A DNA stretch of 64,000 bases from GCA-003244245 sp963823755 (GCA_963823755.1 CAWGMP010000005.1:434001-498000); one strand, 5' to 3'. Numbered from the stretch's first letter, positions 1-11,447 are shown. Made by a program: numbers and translations. Notes: generated from the sequence alone by a model not told the origin.

Positions 1-102
1 GTAGTAGCCACTGTAACCGCCATACCCGCAACCGTAGTGGCAGTCGTGGTCATATTCATGCCCACCGCCGCCGCCCATTGCGAAGACTTCCGAGACCTTC
101 AT
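1..102 (-). CDS. Gly/Tyr/His-rich small peptide (partial)
   Basis: The window's left edge cuts this gene; 34 codons are visible. The ATG is preceded by AAAGGAG five bases upstream. The peptide starts MKVSEVFAM and then becomes a Gly-rich stretch with Tyr, His, Asp and two Cys. There is no signal peptide or membrane segment in the visible part. No function can be assigned. The composition would suit a metal-binding or structural peptide, and a modified precursor peptide is possible but has no maturase visible here. The start is well supported by the ribosome binding site. Confidence 0.55.
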   Translation of the reverse strand, partial: MKVSEVFAMGGGGGHEYDHDCHYGCGYGGYSGYY

Positions 103-482
103 ATCGCTCCTTTTCCGGTCGACGGAGGAGCCATGCAGACCAGAAATCCCGAACCAGCCAACGACATTATTCGCAGCCACCTGAAGGCGTGGTTGATGTC
201 CGCCTGACGAATTTATCCGATCGTTCAGCGCTCCCGGAAAACGTGTTGCGGCATGGTGCCACAATCCAGCTTCCTAGCGAACTCTCCCCCGGTATCAGCA
301 CCGGCAGCGTGACGATCCGCCGCGCTCAGGCAGCCACCAAGATGATTCGAGTTAGCTCCCCCTTACTCCCCGTGGTCACGCAACTTGAAAGTAAGCCATC
401 CGAGTGGCGATTGCAACAACAACCTTCCGTGAGGAATGGCGACTCTCAGTGAATGCTGTTCAGCCACGCGTAGCTGGACCGG
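103..482. other. Intergenic region, no gene recognised
   Basis: This stretch separates the peptide gene from moeA. One open frame on the plus strand (78-452) has arginine/serine-rich shadow-like composition and no recognisable motif. I see no RNA gene or terminator hairpin. Confidence 0.5.
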
Positions 483-1702
483 TCAGCGGTAAAGCGTGAC
501 AGACACCTGTGTACCGGCGTCCAAGCCGGTGGCCGGTTCGGGCACCACGAGATAACCGTCGGCCCGAGTGAGCACGGAGAGCAGCGCGGACGCGCCGAAC
601 AACGGCTCGGCCCGGCCCTCGTTGAGTTGTACCTGAACGACGTCCCGGCGCCCCGCCTCGGAGGCCACCTCACGCGTTAACCACGCAATCACCGACGGTT
701 CGGGAGGCGGCGTGGCGCAGCCCGCGAGGCGCCATACCAAGGGGATGCCGACCAACCGGAAGACCACCAGTGCGGACAGTGGGTTACCCGGTAGACCGAT
801 CACCGGCACACCATCACACTCCGCGAGCAGGGTGGGCTTGCCGGGTTTGACCGCGAGACCGTGGCAGAAGATACCCGGCCTTCCCAGAGTCGCGACGGCA
901 TCGGCCGTGGCGTCGCGAAACCCCACCGAGGAGCCGGCAGAGACCACCACTAAATCCGCCTGTCCCAGCGCCGCCTGGAGCGCGCTGCGCAGGGCGGCTG
1001 GGTCATCGGGCACGATTCCACCGGCCACCGGCCATCCACCCGCGTCGAGCACCAAGCCGGCAAGCGCCGGGGCGATGGCGTCGCGGACCTGCCCCGGACG
1101 CAGCGTGACAGTAGCAGGCGCCACCACTTCGTCACCCGTGGACAAGATCGCCACCCGTGGCCGGGCGTGCACGGTGACCTCGGTGATGCCCGCTGCCGCG
1201 AGCATGCCCAGATCCGCGGCCCGCAGCGGCCGCCCGGCGGGCATGAGGACTGCCCCTGCGGTGACATCGTCATCGGCCCGCACGATCCCGCCGCCGGGCG
1301 CGACGGGCCGCAGCACCTCGACCGTGCCGGGCATGGTCTTGTCGGTGTACTCGACCATCACCACCGCGTCGGCGCCTACCGGCAGCACGCCGCCGGTAGG
1401 CATCTCCACCGCGGTACCCACTGTCACCGTCACATCCGGCTGCATTCCCATCCACACCGCCCCCACGACGTCCAGATAAGTCGGCAGGCCCTCTGAGGCG
1501 CCGTAGGTGTCGGCAGCTCGCACCGCGTAACCATCCACAGTCGACCGGGCGAATCCGGGCAGCGGCCCCGGTGCGAGCACATCGTGAGCGGGCACCCGGC
1601 CACGCGCCTCGGCCAGCGGCACGGTCTGCGTCTGCGTGCGCAGAGTGGGATTGAAGCCGGCCAGTGCCTGGGCGACGGTGCGAGTAGCGAAGAACTCCCG
1701 GC

Positions 1703-1706
<4 letters not shown>
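483..1706 (-). CDS. moeA: Molybdopterin molybdenumtransferase MoeA
   Basis: This 407-residue enzyme inserts molybdate or tungstate into adenylated molybdopterin in the last steps of cofactor synthesis. The family landmarks are present: PGFARSTVDGYAV near residue 50, EMPTGG near 103, STGDEV near 190, SAGSSVGFRD near 257 and GLPGNPLSAL near 303. The length is normal. The GTG start overlaps the stop of the NuoF-like gene (GTGA), so the two are probably translationally coupled. Its place beside formate dehydrogenase and AOR genes suggests a metal-insertion copy for those enzymes. A second MoeA-like protein at 39247-40470 has degenerate motifs, so this copy looks like the catalytic one. Confidence 0.93.
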
Positions 1707-2857
<1,151 letters not shown>

Positions 2858-2891
2858 TCGGTACCGCGGTTCGCCCGGGACGTAGGGGTCG

Positions 2892-3398
2892 TTAGGCCAC
2901 GGCGTGTGACGACCGGACGGGGTGGGTCGAGCTGCAGGCAGCGCGCCGCTGAGGGCGGCGGGCGATCAGAGCGTCGGCCTCTGCGGCCCGCGCCGGGTGC
3001 TCGTTCACCGCGACAACGGGCGCCATATCACAGCGCCCCAGACACGACACCTCCCGGAATTCCACGTCCGGTCCGTAGCGGTCGGCCAACCCCGGCGCGG
3101 ATCCGGCGAGCCAGCAGGGTAAGTCGCGGCAGGCGTGCAGCGCCACTTTCGGTGGCATATCGGTGCGGAAGTGCGGGTAGAAGGTGACCAGACCCTCGAT
3201 CTCGTACAACGGCCTGCGCATCCGCCGCGCCAGCGCCACCAGCTCCGCACGGGGCAACCAACCCAACCGGGACTGGATGGCGTGCAGCTCGGGGATCAGA
3301 CTCGGCCCGGGAAAGCGCCCGGCCCGGGCCTCCACACCCGGCACCCGTGCGCGACCACCCTCCGTCTCATGGCGACCTACCCCACTATTACGGGCCAC
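2892..3398 (-). CDS. NuoE-like [2Fe-2S] subunit
   Basis: This is a 168-residue thioredoxin-fold ferredoxin of the NuoE/HoxE/FdsG family. Four cluster cysteines are visible in ACRDLPCW and VSCLGRCD. The motif LVTFYPHFRTDMPPK is typical of the family. It lies directly upstream of the NuoF-like gene with little or no gap. The GTG start is the first available, and the N-terminal 30 residues are poorly conserved, so a later start is possible. It is the predicted electron-transfer partner of the NuoF-like subunit. Confidence 0.85.
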   Translation of the reverse strand: MARNSGVGRHETEGGRARVPGVEARAGRFPGPSLIPELHAIQSRLGWLPRAELVALARRMRRPLYEIEGLVTFYPHFRTDMPPKVALHACRDLPCWLAGSAPGLADRYGPDVEFREVSCLGRCDMAPVVAVNEHPARAAEADALIARRPQRRAACSSTHPVRSSHAVA

Positions 3399-3525
3399 AA
3401 ACCCCAGGTTAACGCAGGCCAGAAAGCTCGGGGCAGGACGTCATCGCCCGCCGCTGGACCATCGGCACATGACTGCGGCGGCTAGTGTGGATCAGCCAGC
3501 TGCCAACGCAGCGGCCGTTGCACTC

Positions 3526-3969
3526 TCATACTCTCTCGTGCCACCTGATCGTGACCACAACTAATGCGAAGATCTGCACAAGGATCGGCAATCCGGACAG
3601 GTTCGCACTAGTGTCCCCAGGCCGCGCGTTAACTTGCTTGATCGAGCCCATCCGGCGATCCTCTAAGTATACTTCCTCCTCCCGCCGCCATATCACGGGC
3701 GACTGGAACTCATAGGTCCGGCCATCCGCCAGGAGCACTGAGCCCTTGCAGCCCACCCGGTGCGCCGAGGCAACCTCCCGGACGTCCTCGGTAACCATCG
3801 TGTGATCCGTAGCCAAGCGGTTGCTGCGGATCTTGTAGCGACGTCCATCCCATTCATACGATCTGGATGTGTGAGGAGTCAACCTGGACGACACCAAAGA
3901 TGTGACGACCCTCCCGTCCATGATTTCCCAGAGATCCGGAGAATTGATCTTGATATTCAACATTGGCAT
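3526..3969 (-). CDS. Hypothetical protein with C-terminal hydrophobic segment
   Basis: This 147-residue protein is not recognised. It is rich in beta-strand-like segments (EWDGRRYKIRSN, DGRTYEFQSPVIWRR) and ends in a hydrophobic stretch (LSGLPILVQIFALVVVTIRW) that may contact the membrane. The pattern of a basic beta-rich body and a hydrophobic end recalls LURP-one/tubby-like proteins, but this is only a resemblance. It is transcribed towards the NuoE-like gene, about 130 bases away, and divergently from the peptidase gene. Confidence 0.55.
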   Translation of the reverse strand: MPMLNIKINSPDLWEIMDGRVVTSLVSSRLTPHTSRSYEWDGRRYKIRSNRLATDHTMVTEDVREVASAHRVGCKGSVLLADGRTYEFQSPVIWRREEEVYLEDRRMGSIKQVNARPGDTSANLSGLPILVQIFALVVVTIRWHERV

Positions 3970-3997
3970 TGGCCGATCCCACCAGATGTCCGCTCAA

Positions 3998-4975
3998 ATG
4001 GCTAACTTGGACATGGTGCGAAACCGGTCGAGCTCCACCGTCTGGCGAGCCACCGCCCCCGTCCTGGCTGTGCATGGCGGCGCCGGTCGCATCGTGCCGG
4101 AGGAATTCGGTACGCAGCGAGCTGCCGCGGCTGGGCGCGGGCTCGGGCAGAGCTTGACAGCGGGCATGGCAGTGTTGCGCGACGGTGGTTCGGCGCTGGA
4201 CGCGGTGGTGGCTGCCGTGGTGGTCCTCGAAGACGACGAACAGTTCAATGCCGGTAGGGGTGCCGTCCTCACGTCTACCGGTGGCGTGGAGCATGACGCG
4301 GCGGTGGCTGACGGGGCGACGCGCCGCGCCGGGGCGGTGACCTGCGTGAGCGGTGTCCGCAATCCGGTGCTCGCCGCGCGAGCGGTGTTGGAACGGACGC
4401 CGCATGTGCTGATGAGCGGAACTGGAGCGCAGGCGCTCGCCCGCCGGGAAGGCCTCGCTTTCATGCCGGCCGACTGGTTCGTGACCGCACGTCGGCAGCA
4501 GCAGCTGACCGGGATCCCACCCAACAGCCAGGCCGAGCCCGAGGGCACGGGCGGGACGGTGGGCGCCGTCGCGCTGGACGGCGAGGGACACCTCGCGGCG
4601 GCGACCTCGACCGGAGGCACCACCGGCCAGCTCGCCGGCCGGGTCGGGGACACCCCACTCGTCGGTGCCGGCACCTGGGCCGACGACCGCTCCTGCGCGG
4701 TCTCGGCGACCGGCGACGGTGAGGCACTCATCCTCAGCGTGTTCGCCCATGAGGTCGACGCGCTCACCCGCCTCGCCGGTCTCAGCCTGGGCGCGGCCTG
4801 CCAACGGGCGCTGTATGAGCTCGCGGCCAGGGCAGGGACCGGTGGTTGCATCGCCGTAGGACCGGACGCCACGGTGGCGATGCCGTTCACCAGCGCGGGG
4901 ATGTTCAGGGGCTGGATCGATGCGATCGGCGACCGCAGGATCGAGATGTTCGCCGAGGATCATCGATCCCGATAA
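3998..4975 (+). CDS. Isoaspartyl peptidase / plant-type L-asparaginase
   Basis: This is an Ntn-hydrolase that self-cleaves and then hydrolyses isoaspartyl dipeptides or asparagine. The N-terminal LAVHGGAGRI, the GGSALDAVVAAV segment and NAGRGAVLT are diagnostic. The autocleavage site is GTGGTVGAVALD, in which the Thr before VGA becomes the nucleophile. The length of about 325 residues is usual. The start is uncertain: ATGs at 3998 and 4013 both lack a clear ribosome binding site. It lies on the opposite strand between the formate dehydrogenase genes and converges with fdhA, which ends 22 bases away. Confidence 0.85.
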   Translation: MANLDMVRNRSSSTVWRATAPVLAVHGGAGRIVPEEFGTQRAAAAGRGLGQSLTAGMAVLRDGGSALDAVVAAVVVLEDDEQFNAGRGAVLTSTGGVEHDAAVADGATRRAGAVTCVSGVRNPVLAARAVLERTPHVLMSGTGAQALARREGLAFMPADWFVTARRQQQLTGIPPNSQAEPEGTGGTVGAVALDGEGHLAAATSTGGTTGQLAGRVGDTPLVGAGTWADDRSCAVSATGDGEALILSVFAHEVDALTRLAGLSLGAACQRALYELAARAGTGGCIAVGPDATVAMPFTSAGMFRGWIDAIGDRRIEMFAEDHRSR

Positions 4976-4996
4976 CGATGTCTTGGTCGCGCGAGC

Positions 4997-7826
4997 TCAC
5001 GGCTCACTGCACCGTGGCGCCCCCAGCGACTCGATCTGGACGGCGCAGAACTTGAACTCGGGGATCTTGCCGTAAGGGTCGATCTCGTCGATGGTCAGCA
5101 CGTTGGCCGCGGCCTCCCGGAAATGGAACGGGATGAAGCAGTTGCCCGGCGCCTCACGGTGGGAGATCTTCAGCCGCAGCTCGATCTCGCCGCGCCGGGA
5201 GCGCACCCGCACCATCTCGCCGTGCGCCAACCCCCGGTCCGCGGCGTCCTTGGGGTGCACGTACACCTCCGCCTCCGGCGCGATGGTGTCCAGCGCGTAG
5301 GAGCGCCGGGTCATCGACCCGGTATGCCAGTGCTGCAGCAGCCGCCCGGTATTGAGCACCAGCGGGTAATCGGCGTCAGGCAGCTCCTTGGCCGGCAACC
5401 ACTGCGCGGGCACCAGGTGGGCCAGCCCGTCGTCGGTGTTAAACCGCTCGTCGAAGAGCACCACCGTGCCGTCGGAGTGCTCGGGGTCGGAGTTGGGGTA
5501 CAGCTTGCCTGCGGGACCGAGGTTGTCGTAGGACAGGTTGGCGTAGTTGGGCATCACGCCGACCAGCTCGTCGAACACCTCGCGGGGGCAGGAGTAGTCC
5601 CAGCCGAGCCCGAGGCGTTGCGCGAGGTCCTGGACGATCTCCCAGTCCACCCGGGCCTGCCCGGGTGGGTCGAGCACCTTGCGGCCCAGCTGTACCCGCC
5701 GGTCGGTGTTGGTGTAGGTACCGTCCTTCTCCAGGTAGGACGACGCGGGCAGCACCACGTCTGCGAACTCGGCGGTCTCGGTGAGGAAGATGTCCTGCAT
5801 CCTGCACCACCAGGAATTCCAGCGCAGACAGCGCCGCGCGCACTTTGTTGATGTTCGGGTCGGACAGGAACGGGTTCTCCCCCAGCATGTACATCCCGCG
5901 CACCCCGCCCTTGAGCACGGAACCGATGATCTCGGTGACGGTCAGGCCCTTCCCCGGATCGAGCCCGCTGACCCCCCAGGCCTGCTCGAACCGGGCGCGC
6001 ACCTGCGCGGAGTCGGCCTTCTGGTAATCGGGGTAGAACATCGGGATCAGGCCGACGTCGGACGCGCCCTGCACATTGTTCTGCCCCCACAACGGGTGCA
6101 GGCCGCTACCGGGCTTGCCCACATTGCCGGTGATCGCGCACATCGCGATGAGGCATCGCGCGTTGTCGGTGCCGGTGGTGTGCTGGGAGATCCCCATGCC
6201 CCAGAAGATGATCCCGGCGCGGGCGCTGCCCCAGACCCGGGCCACCTCGGTGATGGTGTCGGCGTCGATGCCGGTGATCTGGGCGGCCCGCTGGGGCGGG
6301 TAGTCGGCGACGGTGCGGGCCAGTTCGTCATAGTTGGACGTGCGTGCCGCGATGTAGTCACGGTCGATCAGGCCGAGACGGATGATCTCGTGCAGCACGC
6401 CGTTGTAGAACGCCACGTCGGTGCCCGGCTTGAGCTGGCAGTAGATGTCGGCGTGGTCGGCCACCCGGGCTGCTCGCGGGTCGATGTAGATGATCTTCGT
6501 GCCACGCCTGCGGGCCTGCTTGAAAAATGAGCTGGCAACGGGGTGATTGGCGGTCGCGTTGCTGCCGGTGATGATCGCGACATCCGCGTTGATCACGTCG
6601 CCGTAAGTGGTGGACACCGCGCCGGATCCGATGCCCTCGAACAACGCGGCCACCGACGACGCGTGGCACAGCCGGGTGCAGTGGTCGACGTTGTTGGTGC
6701 GAAACGCGGTACGGATCAGCTTCTGGAAAAGGTAGGCCTCCTCGTTGGAGCACTTCGCCGAGCCGAAACCGGCGATCGCCGCTGGGCCGCCCGCAGCGTG
6801 GATTTCGGTGAGCCGCCGGGCGACGAGGTCCAGCGCCTCATCCCAGCCGGCCTCCCGGAAATGCGGCAGCACCTCGTCGTAGTCGACCAGACCACCCGGC
6901 TTGCGGCGGCGTTCACCTTTCACATCGGACGACAGGGCGCCCTTGGGGTAGGAGCCCCGTCGCCGGATCAGCGGGACGGTCAACCGCTGCGGGGAGGCCG
7001 CGTAGTCCCAGCCGTAGCGGCCTTTGACGCACAGCCGGCCTTGCGACCCGGGCTGGTCGCGGCCCTCGGCGTAGGCGATCGCCCCGCGCTCGCGGTCGAC
7101 CTGGTAGGTCAGCGCGCACCCCACACCGCAGTACGGGCACACGCTGTCGACCGCGTCGAGCTCGGCGCGGGGGCGGATCGGGACGTTATGGAGGGGCTTG
7201 TTGGTCAGTGCGCCGGTGGGGCAGGCGGCGACGCATTCACCGCAGGTCACGCAGGACGACGCGCCCATCGGGTCGTTCAGGTCGAAGGCGATCCGGGTGG
7301 TGTAGCCCTTACCTGAGCGGCCGATCACGTCGTTGCCCTGGATGTCGTCGCAGGCCCGGGTGCAACGGTCACACAAGATGCAGGCGTCGTGGTCGACGGC
7401 GATCACCGGGTTGGAGTGATCGATGCCGCGGCCGGACCCGCAGGGCAGCACTGTGGTGTCCCGGGACACGCCGTAGCGGTGAGCCAGTTCGAACAGCATG
7501 TTGTCGCCGGTGGTGGTCTGCTTGGGATCGGCGTCGGGCGCTGGTTGATCGGCGATCAGCAGTTCGGTCAGGATGGCGCGGCTACGCTCGAGCTCGTCAC
7601 CGGTGGTGCGCACCGCCATGCCATCCTCGCAGGGCCGCACGCAGGCGGCGGCGAAGACCCGGGCCCCGGTGTCCACGACGCACATCCGGCAGACCCCGAC
7701 CGGGTCGTACCGGTCGTCGTGGCACAGCACCGGGATGTCGATGCCGAGCTGCCGCGCCGCGCGGTAGATCGTGGTGCCCTCGAGCACGGTGATCTCCCGC
7801 CCATCAACGGTGATGGTGACGCTCAC
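4997..7826 (-). pseudogene. fdhA: Formate dehydrogenase catalytic subunit, frameshifted
   Basis: The gene encodes a molybdopterin/tungstopterin-bis-MGD formate dehydrogenase of the NAD-linked type. GTG at 7826, with AAGGGGG just upstream, is the probable start. The order is an N-terminal [2Fe-2S] domain (CHDDRYDPVGVCRMC), two ferredoxin clusters (CILCDRCTRAC, CVTCGECVAAC), the MGD-domain cluster (CPYCGVGC) and then the catalytic domain. The active-site Cys is codon 6666-6668, about residue 387, in HCTRLCH. A tandem copy of a 7-base unit at 5793-5806 shifts the frame after EFLVVQD. The correct frame resumes as IFLTETAEFADVVLP and runs to 4997. Removing one copy restores a full-length protein of about 940 residues. 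Confidence 0.88.
5793..5806. repeat. 7-bp tandem duplication that breaks fdhA
   Basis: The plus strand reads TCCTGCA twice in a row. Deleting one copy joins the two fdhA frames without a gap at a conserved position. This is the usual signature of replication slippage. Confidence 0.85.
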
Positions 7827-9019
7827 AGCGGCACCCCCTTCGCGGCCGCGCTCGTGAGTGCGGAACAGTGTTCTCACACTGTTCCGCACTCACGAGGAGG
7901 TCGGCGACCGCGTCATCGTCCGGGCGGCCGTCGTGACCCAGCCCGCGGATCGCGTAATAGCCGTCGATCATCTCGCGGAGCCGGGCGGGGGTCAGGGTGG
8001 CGTCGCGTCCAGAACCAAGCCGGATCGGCTCGCGCAGCAGCCGGGCGGGCAGCCAGTCGTCCGCGGGGGTCCACCCTTCACGCAGGTTGAACATTCGCTT
8101 GGCCAGCACGATCCGCCGCGCGGTGGCGCGCAGCTCGGCAGCGTCGATGTCCCATCCGGTGACGACCCGCAACAGTCCGGCCCACTCGTGATAGGGCTCG
8201 ACGAACACCCCGCGCAGGAACTTGCACAGGATCATCGAGTCCATCACCGCAGCCCGATCCTCGGTGGCTACCGCGGCGGCCACCTGGGCATCCCCACCAG
8301 CGAGCCGGTCGTAGTCACCGGATAGGTCTGCCTCATAGGCACCAGAGCGATTGTGGTCTGCGCCCGGGCGTTGACGGCCAAGCCCAGCGCCATGCCCTGC
8401 AACGTGCGGGGCTCGTACCCGGGCAGCTCCATTCCCTTGACGTGCGGCGCGAATTCCTCCGACCCGCCACCGACGATGACCGCCGCGCGCCGGGAACCCT
8501 CGGCGAGCAGAACGCCCAGCCCGTCGCCACTGACGATCTCGTTCAGCGCCCGAAGCAACGCAGCACCGTCGCCGAAGCGCAGCCACGGCGCGTCGAGCAG
8601 CCCACGCTGTGCGCACTCCATCGCCCACGCGATGGTGCCGCCGGCGGAGATGGTGTCCAAGCCCAGCTCATCGCAGCGGGCGGAGGCGGCCAGCACGTCG
8701 TCAGGGTCGGACACCCCGCACATCGGCCCCAACGCGAAGACGTTCTCGTACTCCACCCTCGCCGTCTGACCGTTGCGCCCGCGATAGATGTGCTCGCAGC
8801 CGATGCTGCAGGAGGCACATCCGCTGCGAGTCTCGCTTCTCAGCTCGTGCAGCTGCTCGGCAGCCAGCTTGGGCGCGTCGACAAAGGTGGCACCGGTGAA
8901 GTTTCGGGTGGGTAGCGTGGAGATCGCGTTGAACGCCAGCAGGTTGGATAGCGTGCCCATTTCGCGGTACTTCGCGGTGGCCGGTCCCCAAGAGCGCTCG
9001 CGCAGATCCCGGGCGGCGG
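7804..9019 (-). pseudogene. Tungsten aldehyde:ferredoxin oxidoreductase, C-terminal part
   Basis: This is the distal two thirds of an AOR-family gene cut by the insertion element at 9020-10733. The cluster motif CASCSIGC and a later DSMILCKF cysteine fit the family's [4Fe-4S] ligands. A further break lies near 8364: the frame reads GLAVNARAQTT, while the neighbouring frame gives the expected GADHNRSGAYEADLSG. One missing G in a run of Gs explains it. The last residues run through the palindrome at 7851-7896 and overlap the fdhA start, so the original 3' end has probably been altered. It belongs to the operon mobA-AOR-fdhA. Confidence 0.85.
7851..7896. repeat. Perfect 20-bp inverted repeat with 6-base loop
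   Basis: The arms begin CTCGTGAGTGCGGAACAGTG and are exact complements around the loop TTCTCA. It lies between the AOR coding end and the fdhA start. It could act as a terminator or attenuator, or be a REP-like palindrome, since there is no T run. Its insertion may explain why the AOR reading frame runs on past its usual end. Confidence 0.8.
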
Positions 9020-10733
9020 CTAGTACTACAGCGCTAGATCATTAGGGTCTGGAGGTGGAGGTGGCGCCGGACGTGTGCTCGGCGGGCTTGGGCTTGGTGC
9101 CAGCGCCGAAAGATCGACCAGTGCAGGCCGTGGTGGATTTTTGGTTCGCTGCTGTGCGCGAGGTTGAGTAGTCGACGGATTTCGGCGAGGGTGAGCGCGA
9201 TCAGGCGTCGGTGGATGGGTGGAGTGGTTTCCGGTTCGGTCGAGGGGGTGGATGGATTTTCCTGCTGGTCTGGTTGTGTGGCGTGTTGGGCCCCCTTTTT
9301 TTGGCGTGGTGTGCGGTGACGGCGAGGAAGGTGTGGGTGAGCATGGCGAGGGTGATATGTCGATGCCAGGCGTTCCAGGTGCGGACTTGGTAGTTGTCGA
9401 GTCCGACTTCGTTTTTGCTGGATCCGAAACATTCTTCGATGGGCCAGCGCGCCCCGGCCACGCCGACGAGTTCTCCGAAGCGTGCGTGGTGTGGGTTGTA
9501 GCAGTGGTAGAAAGCGAGTTCACCGTCGTCGATGGATCGGCGGATCAGATACTGGTGGTCGGGATCATCGGAGTCGATGAGTGCCCAGTCGTAGACGCGG
9601 TGTCCTTTCGATCCGATGCCGCAGGCGCGGCGTTGCCAGGTGTTCCTGGGTAACCCTCGCGCGAGCTCATCGACCTGGGTCACCTGTCCCGCGGTGTCGG
9701 CGAATCGGGTGTTCTTCGGGACGGCCATCACATACGGGATCCGACTGCTCTCAAGATAGTCGCACAGGCCGGGGTTCTGGGGCGAGCTCCTCGTCCGCGG
9801 TGAACCAGGCGAACGGCATCCCGGCTGCGCGAGCCGCGCAGATCATCTCGATGACCTGCTCCGGCCTGGTCGCGAACGCCAGCTCCGCCGGGACACCGGC
9901 CCCAGCGCAGCGAGCCGGGTCAGCCATCCACGACTTGTCCGGCATGTACAGTCGCCGGTCAACCAAGACGCGATCCCGTGTGGGTGTCACGTAGCACAGG
10001 AACGTGGCGATCTGACAGTTATCGATCCGCCCTAACGTTCCGGAATACTGCCGTTGCACGCCGACCGACTTGGTGCCCTTCTTAGCAAATCCCGTCGGAT
10101 CCGCCACGAGGATCCCCGCCGGGTCGGCCAGATGTTCCATCGCATACTCACGGTTGCATTCCAGCAACGCATCCGCATCCCACGGCGACAGGTTCAGAAA
10201 GCGCTGCAACGCTGTCGGGTCCAGCTCGCCACCATGCTCGGCGATCGTCCAGCCATTCTTCCGTTCTAGTGGTGACAACAACCCCCGCACATACTGTTCG
10301 GCGTGCTTCTTCGACTCCGCCCGGTAGAAAAACGGCCGAACCCGCGCGAGCAAACTCGCCAGCTCGGATTCCCACCGACCCACATCTTCCCGGGACACCG
10401 CATCATCGTACACAACTGGTTGACTCGTCGACGTCAGAGGCACAGAAATATCGTTCCACGCCCCGGCCTCGATTCAGTGGAGGCGCGCAGACCGGCACGG
10501 CAGATCACTATTTCTATCGACACACGACATGCGCTCCGACGCTATCTCTCCTCATTCAAAAGTGGTCGCGGCCGACAAGGCACAATCTCGCCCACGGCAG
10601 CGGGGTGGGACCGGGCTCGCCGACCGGCGCACACCGCGCACCCGTCAACAGCGTCCGGCCGGCCGAACTCGCCAAGAACGCGCTCACCTGCACCGATGAC
10701 ACGCCAAAAGAAGATCTAGCGCTGTAGTACTAG
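9020..10733. mobile_element. IS701-type insertion sequence in the AOR gene
   Basis: The ends are exact 21-bp inverted copies at 9020-9040 and 10713-10733, beginning CTAGTACTACAGCGC. The outer CTAG (9020-9023, 10730-10733) is probably the 4-bp target duplication, because removing the element with one CTAG rejoins the AOR frame exactly. A CTAG-like target fits the IS701 family. The element is about 1.7 kb and carries one minus-strand transposase gene, now broken. Confidence 0.88.
9034..10443 (-). pseudogene. IS701-family transposase, frameshifted
   Basis: The N-terminal part (9751-10443) has the family's NREYAMEHLADPAGILVAD and KKGTKSVGVQRQYSGT segments with the catalytic Asp. The frame breaks near 9765 after WFTADEE. 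It resumes as YVMAVPKNTRFADTAG and includes WPIEECFGSSKNEVGLD, which has the catalytic Glu. A second break lies at the homopolymer near 9290. The C-terminal frame ends at 9034. The two frameshifts suggest an inactive copy. Programmed frameshifting at the second site cannot be excluded but is not usual for this family. Confidence 0.8.
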
Positions 10734-11447
10734 CACGCCGCCGGGGTCCGCCGGGCCGATTTTCGTCGCGGCCCGCACCGCGACTGCTTTGATGTTCTTC
10801 GCGCCGAGCACGGCGCCGAGGCCACCCCGCCCGGCGTGCCGCCCCGCGTGCGAGATCGTCGCGTAGCGCACTCCGCGCTCCCCCGCCGGTCCGATCGCCG
10901 CGATCCGCCAACCACGGCCCAGCCCGCCCTTGAGCACCCGCTCGGTCTCGGCGGCAGGCAGGCCCCAGGTGTCTCCCGCCGCGACCAGCCGCGGGGTGGG
11001 GCCGTCGACGAGCAGAACCGACGGGATGGCCGCTCGCCCCCGCACGACGATCGCGTCATGCCCGGTGAGCTTGCCGGAGATGGCGAACTGGCTCGATGCC
11101 AGCGCGTCGTTGAGCATCCCCGTCAGCGGTGACTTGGCGACGACGGCAAACTTGGCGCTGGTGGTCAGCGGCGTGCCGACCAACGGGGAGAACACGAACT
11201 CCAGCGGCGCCTGCGCGCTGAGCGGGTCGATACCCGGTGGGGCTAGCCGGTGCAACAACCACGCGCCCAGTCCCGCACCGCCCAGGTATGCGCGCAACAC
11301 CGCCTCATCGAGCGGCAGGATGGTGGCCTCGCCGCTCACGGTCACATCAACGATCAACGCCTGGCCAGCGTATCCTCCCGGCCGTCCGTTCCCAGCGCAC
11401 GGTGGGTACGCCTGCGCTCCGGGGTCCGGACCGGTCACCGAGCTCAC
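10734..11447 (-). pseudogene. Aldehyde:ferredoxin oxidoreductase, N-terminal part
   Basis: This holds the AOR N-terminal domain that binds the pyranopterin, with landmarks LGGAGLGAWLLHR, SAKFAVVAKSPLTG and ISGKLTGHDAIVVRG. It ends at PADPGGVL, where the insertion sequence begins. Joined through one CTAG to 9019, the frame continues as AAARDLRERSWGPATAK and on into the C-terminal part. The start overlaps the stop of the mobA-moaD gene by four bases, which implies translational coupling. AOR enzymes oxidise aldehydes to acids with ferredoxin or a similar acceptor, usually with tungsten. Confidence 0.85.

Noticed and set aside
3854..4963. Long minus-strand open frame opposite the isoaspartyl peptidase
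   Set aside because: It is the antisense shadow of a clear family gene and has His/Arg/Gly-rich composition with no domain.
4997..7826. Sequencing error as the cause of the fdhA break
   Set aside because: The lesion is an exact 7-bp duplication rather than a homopolymer slip, and long genes elsewhere in the window are clean; read-level proof is still lacking.
9034..10443. Programmed frameshifting in the IS701-type transposase
   Set aside because: Members of this family normally use one frame, and two separate breaks fit decay better.
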